This document shows, piece after piece, positions 7,085 through 14,436 of a DNA stretch of 46,307 nt. How positions within the stretch are numbered: the stretch's first letter is position 1; each line of letters begins with the position of its first letter. Made by a program: the position numbers and the translations under genes. The DNA lies in the NCBI GenBank assembly GCA_019119615.1, contig DWWQ01000049.1, positions 1 through 46,307 on the forward strand. Direction: 5' to 3'. Origin of the DNA: Candidatus Alistipes stercoravium. GTDB taxonomy: Bacteria; Bacteroidota; Bacteroidia; Bacteroidales; Rikenellaceae. Below the pieces are notes generated by a model. That model saw nothing but the letters and a program-made list of their open reading frames with translations. It was not told where the DNA came from and ran no database searches.

Positions 7085-8374
7085 TCAGAGCGCCTCGCCC
7101 ACGACGTAGGTGCTGCCGCCGATGAAGATCATGTCCTCGGGCGCGGCGAGTTCGCGGGCCCGGGCCACGGCGGCCTGGACGTCGGCCACGGCTTCGCCCT
7201 GCAGCCCGTAGATCGCGGCCTTCGCGGTCAGCTCCTCGGCCGTCAGCGCCCGCTCGGTATGGGCCTGCGTGAAGAGGTAGTGCGCCTCGCGGGGCAGCAG
7301 GGGCAGGATGTGCGCCAGGTCCTTGTCGCGCACGAAGCCCATGACGCAGTAGAGCTTGCGGTGGGGCGTCTGCCGGAGCTGCTCGGCGACATAGGCGATG
7401 CCGTGGGCGTTGTGTCCCGTGTCGCAGACCGTCAGCGGCGCCTCGCCGAGCTTCTGCCAGCGGCCGCGCAGCGCCGTGTTGGCCGCCGTACAGCGCAGGC
7501 CCTCGATGAAGGCGCGGCGGGAGATCGTCAGCGGCGTCTCCTCATGCAGGAAATCGACCGCTGCCGAGGCGGTGATTATATTGTGGCACTGGTAGTTGCC
7601 CTCAAGGTCAAGCTCCACGTCGAAGGGACGGTCGTCGCGCATGCGGCGCAGCGTGAAGAGCTGCCGGTCGCCGCTTGCGGCCTGCTTCTCGCAGCGGAAT
7701 ATCTGTTCGGCATAGAGGACCTTCGACTTGTTTGCGGCGGCTGCCTGCTCGATGACCCCGTTGTAGCGGGGGTCGGCCTCGCCGATGAGCACCGGGATGC
7801 TCTTCTTGATGATGCCGGCCTTCTCGGCGGCGATCTTCTGGAGCGTGTCGCCCAGCAGCGCCGTGTGCTCGAGGCCGATATTGGTGATGATGCTCAGGAT
7901 CGGCACGATGAGGTTCGTGGCGTCGAGGCGCCCGCCGAGCCCCGTCTCGATCACGGCCACCTCGACGTCGCTCTGCGCGAAGTAGTCGAAGGCCATCGCC
8001 GCGGTCATCTCGAAGAACGAGAGCTGCAGCTCGACCATCTTGTCGTGGTGCTTGTCCACGAAATTCACGACCTTCTGTTTGGGGATCATCTCGCCGTCCA
8101 CGCGGATGCGTTCGCGGAAATCCTGCAGGTGGGGTGAGGTGAAGAGCCCCGTGCGGTATCCGGCCTGCTGGAGCACGGAGGCGATAATGTGCGCCACGGA
8201 TCCCTTGCCGTTGGTTCCGGCGATGTGGATCGTAAAGAAGTTGCGCTGGGGGTTGCCCAGGTGGCGGCAGAAGGCCGTGATGCGCTCCAGTCCCGGCTTG
8301 TAGGCCGTGGCACCCTGGCTTTCGAAGGCCGGGAGCGACGAGAAGAGAAACTCGAGGGTCTGGGTATAATTCAT
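7085..8374 (-). CDS. folC: Bifunctional folylpolyglutamate synthase/dihydrofolate synthase
   Basis: This 429-residue Mur-ligase-type enzyme has the FolC P-loop GTNGKGS at residues 53-59. TSPHLQDFRERI, FFEMTAAMAFDYF, ETGLGGRLDATN and the ITNIGLEHTALLG segment follow in the central ATPase domain. The C-terminal domain contains CDTGHNAHGI. It adds glutamate to dihydropteroate and to folates in the cytoplasm. It lies 12 bp after lnt and is probably cotranscribed with it. Length and motif order are normal. Confidence 0.96.
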   Translation of the reverse strand: MNYTQTLEFLFSSLPAFESQGATAYKPGLERITAFCRHLGNPQRNFFTIHIAGTNGKGSVAHIIASVLQQAGYRTGLFTSPHLQDFRERIRVDGEMIPKQKVVNFVDKHHDKMVELQLSFFEMTAAMAFDYFAQSDVEVAVIETGLGGRLDATNLIVPILSIITNIGLEHTALLGDTLQKIAAEKAGIIKKSIPVLIGEADPRYNGVIEQAAAANKSKVLYAEQIFRCEKQAASGDRQLFTLRRMRDDRPFDVELDLEGNYQCHNIITASAAVDFLHEETPLTISRRAFIEGLRCTAANTALRGRWQKLGEAPLTVCDTGHNAHGIAYVAEQLRQTPHRKLYCVMGFVRDKDLAHILPLLPREAHYLFTQAHTERALTAEELTAKAAIYGLQGEAVADVQAAVARARELAAPEDMIFIGGSTYVVGEAL

Positions 8375-8386
8375 AAGCGGTGTGTG

Positions 8387-9970
8387 TTATGGGACGAGGT
8401 AATTCCTGCGTTTGACGCGGTAGGCGATGTAGTAAAGCACGCAGAGCAGCAAAATGTATTCCGCAATGCGGGCGATGTAGTCGCCGTAGCGGGTGTAGAA
8501 GGTCATGCGGGTGTTCAGCGGCACGTCGGCCGTCAGGATGCCGCGCTCCTCCCAGCCGAGGGTCTCGCCGACGCTTCCGTCGGCGGCGATGAATCCCGAC
8601 ATGCCGGTGTTGGCCGAGCGGGCGATGGCCCGGCGGTGTTCGATGGCCCGCAGGCGCGAGATCGTGAACAGGTGGCGGTAGCCGGGCGTGTCGCCCCACC
8701 AGCCGTCGTTGGAGATGATGGCCATGAAGGCGGCGCCGCGGCGTATGAAGTCGCCGTAGAAGTCGCCGTAGAGCCCTTCGTAGCAGATGGCCGGGCCGAC
8801 CTGCGTCGCGGCATGGCCGAAGGCCGTGCCGTGCGTGCCCTTGCCGATCTGTCCGAGCGTGCCCCCGAGGTCGATGACCAGGAAGCGCAGGATGTCGAAG
8901 ATCCACGTCGGGGTGTTCTCCACGCCGATGACCAGCCGCCCCTTGTGGTGGAGCTGCACGCGGCCCGCGGAGTCGAGGCCCACGGCCGTGTTGAAGATGT
9001 CGTAGTAACTTCCGTCGAGGCGGTTTCTCCGGGCCGTCGGGCTCTGCGTGCCCGGCTCGTAACGTACCAGGGTGTTGGCGCCCGTCAGCAGCAGCGCTTC
9101 GGGGCAGCGGCTGCGGAGCGTGTCGGCAAGCTCCTGCCAGAAGTCGCCGGGAAGCTCCTCGCCCGGCAGTTCCGCAAGGGTGGGTTCCCAATAGTAGCCG
9201 GGGACGGCCGTCTCGGGCAGCAGGATGAACTGCGCGTCGCGGGGCGTGGCCTCCAGCAGGTCGATGATGTTGCGCTGCTGGCGCTCCTCGTCGCCGTGGA
9301 ACTTGTCGTAGCAATCGACGTTGGGCTGGAGGATGGCCACGCGCACCGTGCCTTCATCGGGCTGCCGCCAGCTGCAGCGGATGGCCGCGGAGAGCATGAG
9401 AGGCAGGAGGATGACGGCCGCGAGGGCGGTGATGCGTTGCCGGGTCGGGCGGCGGAGCGTCTCGAAGAGGAGGATGTTGCTGAGCAGCACCCAGAGCGAG
9501 CCGCCGAAGACGCCCGTATATTCGTACCACTGTACGGCCCGGACGTCGTGCGAGAGTCCGTTTCCGAGGATGAGCCACGGCCAGGAGAATTCCCCCGTGG
9601 TGTACCAGTATTCGGTGGTGATCCACGCGGCGACGAGCGTGGTGTAGGCCAGGGCCTTCGGCGCCTTCTTCGAGACGGTGTGGAAGAGCATGAAGGCCAG
9701 CATGTTGAGCGTCGTCGAGGCGAGTGTCGCCGCAACGGGACCCACGGGCGTGGCGTTCCAGATCCACCAGATGGTCATCGCATTCCACAGCACGAAGGTG
9801 AGCGCGGCCCATCCGAAGGTGGCCCACCAGCCGCGGCGCGAGGCCTCGGCCCGGTCGCTGATCCACAGCAGGGGCACGAACGCGGCGAGCAGCGGCAGTC
9901 CCGACAGACCGAGCCACCCCGCCGAGAGCAGGATGGCCGAGAGGATGGCTGCCGCGAGTTTTCGAGACAT
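8387..9970 (-). CDS. lnt: Apolipoprotein N-acyltransferase Lnt
   Basis: The protein has 527 residues from the start MSRKLAAAIL. An in-frame ATG at 10012 would lie upstream of the promoter -7 box and is rejected. The N-terminal half is a multi-helix membrane domain (about residues 5-195). A periplasmic nitrilase-like domain follows, with the expected catalytic triad: Glu253 in LLPETAVPG, Lys343 in HHKGRLVIGVE and Cys396 in AICYEGL. One C-terminal helix anchors the end. Lnt adds the third acyl chain to lipoproteins. The window encodes many SPII lipoproteins that could be its substrates, although some Bacteroidota are reported to lack or vary this step. It is the first gene of lnt-folC. Confidence 0.94.
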   Translation of the reverse strand: MSRKLAAAILSAILLSAGWLGLSGLPLLAAFVPLLWISDRAEASRRGWWATFGWAALTFVLWNAMTIWWIWNATPVGPVAATLASTTLNMLAFMLFHTVSKKAPKALAYTTLVAAWITTEYWYTTGEFSWPWLILGNGLSHDVRAVQWYEYTGVFGGSLWVLLSNILLFETLRRPTRQRITALAAVILLPLMLSAAIRCSWRQPDEGTVRVAILQPNVDCYDKFHGDEERQQRNIIDLLEATPRDAQFILLPETAVPGYYWEPTLAELPGEELPGDFWQELADTLRSRCPEALLLTGANTLVRYEPGTQSPTARRNRLDGSYYDIFNTAVGLDSAGRVQLHHKGRLVIGVENTPTWIFDILRFLVIDLGGTLGQIGKGTHGTAFGHAATQVGPAICYEGLYGDFYGDFIRRGAAFMAIISNDGWWGDTPGYRHLFTISRLRAIEHRRAIARSANTGMSGFIAADGSVGETLGWEERGILTADVPLNTRMTFYTRYGDYIARIAEYILLLCVLYYIAYRVKRRNYLVP

Positions 9971-9999
9971 GGAGATCGGAATGGGGATTTTTACGAACG

Positions 10000-10030
10000 C
10001 AAAAGTAGTCAAACCCCGTCAGAAAACAAA
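10000..10030 (-). promoter_or_regulatory. Strong promoter of lnt-folC
   Basis: On the minus strand TTTG (10030-10027), exactly 19 bp of spacer and TACTTTTG (10007-10000) match the full Bacteroidota sigma-ABfr consensus TTTG-N19-TAnnTTTG. The last base of the -7 box is 29 bp before the lnt ATG at 9970. This fixes the lnt start and excludes the longer open frame. Confidence 0.85.
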
Positions 10031-10040
10031 AATATTTCAC

Positions 10041-10048
10041 TACTTTTG
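10041..10048 (+). promoter_or_regulatory. -7 promoter element of the GH109 gene
   Basis: TACTTTTG matches TAnnTTTG perfectly, 24 bp before the ATG at 10073. The expected -33 area (about 10018-10021) lacks a TTG. It falls inside the -33 and spacer region of the divergent lnt promoter, so the two promoters share DNA. Confidence 0.6.
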
Positions 10049-10072
10049 TGTCGAACCAAAACATTGCGAATT

Positions 10073-11485
10073 ATGAAGAAATTAGCCATTTTGCTGGGCG
10101 CCGCCGGCGCGTTGCTTTTCGGCTCCTGTACGGCTCCCGCCGAGCAGGGTGAGGGGTGGAAACGCGTGGACGGCGTGATCGTCTTCGACACGCCGGCCCG
10201 TGAAGCGGGGCAGCAGTCGGTACTCGGCCTGCGGACCGCCCCGATGGATACCGTGCGTGTGGGCTTCATCGGCCTGGGCATGCGCGGCCCGGGCGCCGTG
10301 GAGCGTTTCACCTATCTGGACGGCGTTGCGATCAAGGCGCTGTGCGACCTCTATCCCGACCGGGTGGAGAAGGCGCAGCAGATCCTCGAGAAACACGGGT
10401 TGCCGGCCGCCGCGTCGTACAGCGGCGAGGAGGGCTGGAAGGAGCTCTGCGAACGCGACGACATCGACCTGGTCTATATCGCCACGCCGTGGCTCAAGCA
10501 CGTCCCGATGGCTGTCTACGCCATGGAGCACGGCAAGCATGTCGCCGTGGAGGTACCTGCGGCCCAGTCGCTCGACGAGTGCTGGCAGTTGGTGAACACC
10601 GCCGAGAAGTACCAGCGCCACTGCATGATGCTCGAGAACTGCGTCTATGACTTCTTCGAGCTCACGACGCTCAACATGGCCCAGCACGGGCTCTTCGGCG
10701 AGATCCTCCATGTCGAGGGCTCCTACATTCACAACCTGGACGAGTTCTGGGACTACTACCAGGGCAACTGGCGCCTGGATTTCGACCAGAAGCACCGCGG
10801 CGACGTCTATGCCACGCACGGCCTGGGCCCCGCCTGCCAGCTGCTCAACATCCACCGCGGCGACCGCATGACCTACCTCGTGTCGATGGACACCAAGTCG
10901 GTGAACGGCCTGAAGACCGCCCGGGAGCGCATGGGCGTCGATACCTTCGCCAACGGCGACCACACGCTGACGCTCATCAAGACCGAGCAGGGACGTACGA
11001 TCCACCTGCAGCACAACGTCTACACGCCGCGTCCCTACAGCCGCATGTACCAGCTGACGGGTACCGAGGGCTTTGCCAACAAGTATCCCGTCGAGGGGTA
11101 TGCCTTCCGTCCCGAGCAGCTGGCCGGGAGCGGGGTCCCCGACCATGAGAACCTGAGCGAGCACTCGTTCATCCCCGAGGAGACGAAGGCGGCGCTCATG
11201 GAGCGTTACAAGGACCCCATCGTGCGCGACATCGAGCAGAAGGCCCGCGAGGTGGGCGGCCACGGCGGCATGGACTTCATCATGGACTACCGCCTGATCT
11301 ACTGCCTGCGCAACGGACTGCCGCTCGACCAGGATGTCTACGATGCGGCCGAGTGGTCGTGCATCGGGTCGCTCACGGCCATGTCGCTCGAGCACAACAG
11401 CTCGCCGGTGGCCGTTCCCGACTTCACGCGCGGCGACTGGAACAAGATCGACGGCTACGAGCACGCCCTCCTGGAAGAGGAGTAG
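10073..11485 (+). CDS. GH109-type NAD-dependent glycosidase, lipoprotein (alpha-N-acetylgalactosaminidase family)
   Basis: The protein has 470 residues starting MKKLAILLG. It has a lipoprotein signal with lipid Cys19 in FGSC. An oxidoreductase-type Rossmann domain binds NAD through VGFIGLGMRGPG (about residues 63-74), and IATPWLKH lies at about 136-143. The block YATHGLGP (about 246-253) carries the conserved Tyr/His of the GH109 active site, and GGHGGMDFIMDYR occurs near the C-terminus. GH109 enzymes cleave alpha-linked GalNAc, for example blood group A antigen, by an NAD-linked oxidation and elimination mechanism. The exact sugar here is not proved, because the family also contains enzymes of other specificity. 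It stands alone with its own promoter and a terminator. Confidence 0.9.
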   Translation: MKKLAILLGAAGALLFGSCTAPAEQGEGWKRVDGVIVFDTPAREAGQQSVLGLRTAPMDTVRVGFIGLGMRGPGAVERFTYLDGVAIKALCDLYPDRVEKAQQILEKHGLPAAASYSGEEGWKELCERDDIDLVYIATPWLKHVPMAVYAMEHGKHVAVEVPAAQSLDECWQLVNTAEKYQRHCMMLENCVYDFFELTTLNMAQHGLFGEILHVEGSYIHNLDEFWDYYQGNWRLDFDQKHRGDVYATHGLGPACQLLNIHRGDRMTYLVSMDTKSVNGLKTARERMGVDTFANGDHTLTLIKTEQGRTIHLQHNVYTPRPYSRMYQLTGTEGFANKYPVEGYAFRPEQLAGSGVPDHENLSEHSFIPEETKAALMERYKDPIVRDIEQKAREVGGHGGMDFIMDYRLIYCLRNGLPLDQDVYDAAEWSCIGSLTAMSLEHNSSPVAVPDFTRGDWNKIDGYEHALLEEE

Positions 11486-11515
11486 GTAGCCGGAACACCC
11501 CTTTGCGGGAATGAA

Positions 11516-11550
11516 AAAGCGGGACGCATCCTTGTGATGCGTCCCGCTTT
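11516..11550. terminator. Bidirectional terminator between GH109 and PUL1
   Basis: A perfect 15 bp inverted repeat (11516-11530 and 11536-11550) encloses the loop CTTGT. A-rich bases on one side and TTT on the other give U-runs in both orientations. It ends the plus-strand GH109 transcript and the long minus-strand PUL1 transcript. Confidence 0.92.
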
Positions 11551-11570
11551 CGTTTGCGTCCGGAAGACCG

Positions 11571-12947
11571 TTACCGACCGCTGTCCGCCGGGGCTTCGGA
11601 TTCCGGAGCGTCGGTGCCGGCCTTCGCTGCGGCGGCCGCTTCGGCCTCCGCGGCGGCGATGGCGCGCTTGAGGGGGCCCCACCAGTTGCGCTGGATGATG
11701 TGCACGATGTCGAAGACCATCAGACCGTCCGACTCGCGGAGGTTCATCTCCACGGCACGCTTGAACTGCGTGGTGTCGCGCTTGTAGTCCTCGACGTACA
11801 TGCCCCCGTAGAAGGGGTGTCCGCCCAGCAGCCGGCGCGAGTAGCGGCAGCCGCCCTCGACGCAGAGGTGCTCGCCTGTCGAGACCTCGCTGTCGGTCTC
11901 GTTGCGGTGCAGGCCGTTGCTTTGGCGGTATTCGTCGAGCGTAACGTTCCAGTAGTAGTTGCCGTTGGTGTAGAGGTCCAGCAGCTCGGCGTAGCCGTAG
12001 TTCCGGTACTCGGGCGTCGCCCAGTCGAAATCCTGCGAGGGGTCGTACGTCTGGCTGGCCCAGTTCACGCCCACCTCGTAGTAGGAGGGGTACCAGGCTC
12101 CGGTGTAGGCGCCGAACTTCAGTTCGGGATCGACCTTGCGCAGCTCCTCGCGCGTGCGGCGGAAGAAGTCGTAGATCACCGAGGCGCGCCACTCGATCCA
12201 CTTCTTGAAATAGGGGCCGTCGGTGCGTTTCCAGCCGCCGTTGCCGTCCTCCTCCCAGGTGTAGATATCCTCGGGGAAGCGTTCGAGCTCCTCTCCGATG
12301 TAGGCCTCGAAGGCTTTGCGCGAAAAGTCCGAGAAGTCGGACATGATGTTGTCGTAGCGCGCGCGGTCGAGGATGATGCCGTCAAGATCGTATTTGGAGG
12401 CCACTTCCCGGAAGAGGGCGATCTCGTGCTCCTGTACCTCGGGGAGTGCCGGGTTGGTGAAGAGCACCGTCTTGCCGGGAATCTCCAGCTGCGGGGTGAG
12501 GCCTTTGCCCGGCAGATAGTTGATGGCCTGCCATTCGGGATGTCCGTCGTAGATCAGACCGCGGCGGAAGATGCCGTGTCCCTCGGCGAAGGTGTTGAAC
12601 GATCCGTAGATCTCCATGCCGGCCCGGTGGGCCGCTTCGGTGAAGGTGCCGATGAAGTCGAAGTCGGGGCGTACGGTGCCCTTCCACTCCTTGAGCTGCG
12701 GGGCGTACTCGCTCGGGTAGACCACCTCGCTCGAGGTGCCCTTGATGTCGAGCACGAGGGCTGTCATGCCCGCCTCGCGGCACTTGTCCACATAGTAGCG
12801 GATCGAATCGGGGTAGCTGAAGCGCTCCCAGTTGGCCGAGCAGTCGAGCCACATGAGCTTGGGCTTCACGGGGGCGGATGTCTCGCGGCATCCTGAGCCT
12901 GCGGCCGCGGCGAGCAGCAGCAGGGCTCCGAACATTGCTTTTTTCAT
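11571..12947 (-). CDS. GHL10-type (DUF187-like) putative glycosidase lipoprotein, PUL1 paralogue 1
   Basis: This 458-residue lipoprotein has lipid Cys20 (GSGC). It looks like a TIM barrel of the glycosyl-hydrolase-like GHL10 group. It starts with KLMWLDCSANW and has GMEIYGSFNTF near 110-120. The probable active-site strand DGIILDRARYD (189-199, Asp194) is followed by SDFSDFSRKAF. KFGAYTGAWYP and VGVNWAS (292-298) come later, and DGLMVFDIVHI is near the C-terminus. The blocks DR-R-[YF]-D, SDFS and VGVNWAS are shared with the paralogues at 15941-17332 and 23988-25328. Characterised GHL10 relatives such as E. coli DigH act on denuded peptidoglycan; the substrate here is unknown. The last 28 residues form an Ala/Glu-rich tail absent from the paralogues. 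It is the last gene of PUL1. Confidence 0.78.
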   Translation of the reverse strand: MKKAMFGALLLLAAAAGSGCRETSAPVKPKLMWLDCSANWERFSYPDSIRYYVDKCREAGMTALVLDIKGTSSEVVYPSEYAPQLKEWKGTVRPDFDFIGTFTEAAHRAGMEIYGSFNTFAEGHGIFRRGLIYDGHPEWQAINYLPGKGLTPQLEIPGKTVLFTNPALPEVQEHEIALFREVASKYDLDGIILDRARYDNIMSDFSDFSRKAFEAYIGEELERFPEDIYTWEEDGNGGWKRTDGPYFKKWIEWRASVIYDFFRRTREELRKVDPELKFGAYTGAWYPSYYEVGVNWASQTYDPSQDFDWATPEYRNYGYAELLDLYTNGNYYWNVTLDEYRQSNGLHRNETDSEVSTGEHLCVEGGCRYSRRLLGGHPFYGGMYVEDYKRDTTQFKRAVEMNLRESDGLMVFDIVHIIQRNWWGPLKRAIAAAEAEAAAAAKAGTDAPESEAPADSGR

Positions 12948-12986
12948 GCGTTTTTTGATGTGTTCGTGGGTTTTCGGTGGAATGTC

Positions 12987-14414
12987 CTATTCGGCGTCGA
13001 TCACCGCACGGCTCGTCTGTCCGAAGCGGTCGGTGGCCACCACCTCGATGCGGCGGGCATCGTCGGGCAGCGGCACGCGGTAGAAATGGTCCGCGGGGGT
13101 CGGCTCGATCCAGCTGTGCTCGAGCGCCTCCTTGTTGCCGTAGAGCCGTTGGGCGTCGGGATCGAGGGCCTCGAAACGCTCCGCCTCGCCGCACTTCACG
13201 CCGTCGATGAAGAACTCGACGCGCCACGACGGATCGCTGGCCCAGATGTTGGCCACGGCGTAGCCGGCGAACTGCGGCGTCTGCCGCCCGTCGTAGAGGC
13301 GGATCTGGTAGTCGGCCGGACGTCCCGTCGAGCGGTAGTGCCAGCGGATGCTGTCTCCCTCGATTTCGAAGAGGGCGTAGCCGGCCGGCGTGCCGTCGGT
13401 GCAGAGTTCGCCCTGCCACCAGGCGCCGCTCAACGCCGGAATGACGTGTTCGTAGAGGCGCGGGGCGATCTGCTGGTTGTAGGTCGTATGGGTGTGGCCC
13501 GAGAGGATGTGGGCGTTGTAGGGTTCGAGCAGGCGGTAGAGCCCCGGATGGTTGGTCATCGTGGTCGAGATGCCCGCATAGGTGAACTGCTCGCGGTCGC
13601 GCTTCTCGCACGAGGTGGGGATGTGCAGGCAGACGACGACCGTGCGTCCCGCTTCGACATGCGCCAGGTCGCGTTCGAGCCAGCGCAGCTGCCGTTCGTC
13701 GAGGTAGCCGATGTAGAAGTAGTCGCGGCCGATGTAGAAGTTGTCGTTGAGCATCACATAGTGGATGCGGCCGATGTCGAAGGAGTAGTAGCAGGGGCCG
13801 TAGGTGGCCTCGAACTTCGTGAAGGAGCACTCGTGCGAACGCCCGTAGAGGGTCATGTCGTGGTTGCCCATGACATAGCGGAAGGGGATGCCGGTGCGGG
13901 CGACGATCTCGTTGTAGGGGCCGTAGAAGTCGTGGTCCACGGCCGTGATGTCGCCGCAGCAAAGTCCCTGGACGGGGATGCCGAGGCTGCGGACCGTCCG
14001 GGCGAGGTCCTCCATCGAGGCCTCGAACTGCGGGAACTCCTTGCGGAACCAGATCTGCGGGTCGGCGATGACCGCGAGGTTGTAGCGCCGGTCGTCGCCC
14101 GTGCGGCGGAGCAGCGTGAAGTCGCACGCGGCATCGCCGGCCGGCAGCGGGTGGTGGAAGCGCACGACGCCCCCTTCGACGGGCGCGTCGTAGCCTGCGG
14201 GGACGCAGACGAAGACGAAACGGCTGTCGGCATCGGTCGGGAGCGTGTAGGCGCCCTTCTTGTCGGTCCGGGCGAATCCGACACCGTCGGAGACCCAGAC
14301 CCCTTCGACGCCGCGGCCGTCGCAGAGCACGCGGCCGCGGACGGTTTCGCCCTCCGAGGCCCGTGCGCCGAGCCAGCCGAGCGTAAGCAGCAGAACAAGC
14401 AGCAGTTTTTTCAT
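12987..14414 (-). CDS. Secreted calcineurin-like metallophosphoesterase, PUL1
   Basis: This 475-residue protein has a signal peptide (about 1-19). An N-terminal beta-sandwich domain (about 22-103, MetallophosN-like) is followed by the two-metal phosphoesterase core. Its motifs are VIADPQ (115-120, where a Gln replaces the usual His of DxH), GD (154-155), GNHD (183-186), His264 in CLHIPT and GHTH (306-309). A C-terminal beta domain (about 330-475) fits the MetallophosC type. The enzyme should act in the periplasm on a phosphomonoester or phosphodiester. It lies 39 bp before paralogue 1 and 22 bp after the DUF5009 gene, so the PUL substrate or its breakdown products may be phosphorylated. Confidence 0.85.
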   Translation of the reverse strand: MKKLLLVLLLTLGWLGARASEGETVRGRVLCDGRGVEGVWVSDGVGFARTDKKGAYTLPTDADSRFVFVCVPAGYDAPVEGGVVRFHHPLPAGDAACDFTLLRRTGDDRRYNLAVIADPQIWFRKEFPQFEASMEDLARTVRSLGIPVQGLCCGDITAVDHDFYGPYNEIVARTGIPFRYVMGNHDMTLYGRSHECSFTKFEATYGPCYYSFDIGRIHYVMLNDNFYIGRDYFYIGYLDERQLRWLERDLAHVEAGRTVVVCLHIPTSCEKRDREQFTYAGISTTMTNHPGLYRLLEPYNAHILSGHTHTTYNQQIAPRLYEHVIPALSGAWWQGELCTDGTPAGYALFEIEGDSIRWHYRSTGRPADYQIRLYDGRQTPQFAGYAVANIWASDPSWRVEFFIDGVKCGEAERFEALDPDAQRLYGNKEALEHSWIEPTPADHFYRVPLPDDARRIEVVATDRFGQTSRAVIDAE

Positions 14415-14436
14415 ATCGGTTTCTGTTTTTTGGGTG

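Noticed and set aside
8387..10012. Earlier lnt start at 10012
   Set aside because: It lies upstream of the -7 box at 10000-10007, so it could not be on the transcript. The ATG at 9970 gives a proper membrane-domain start.
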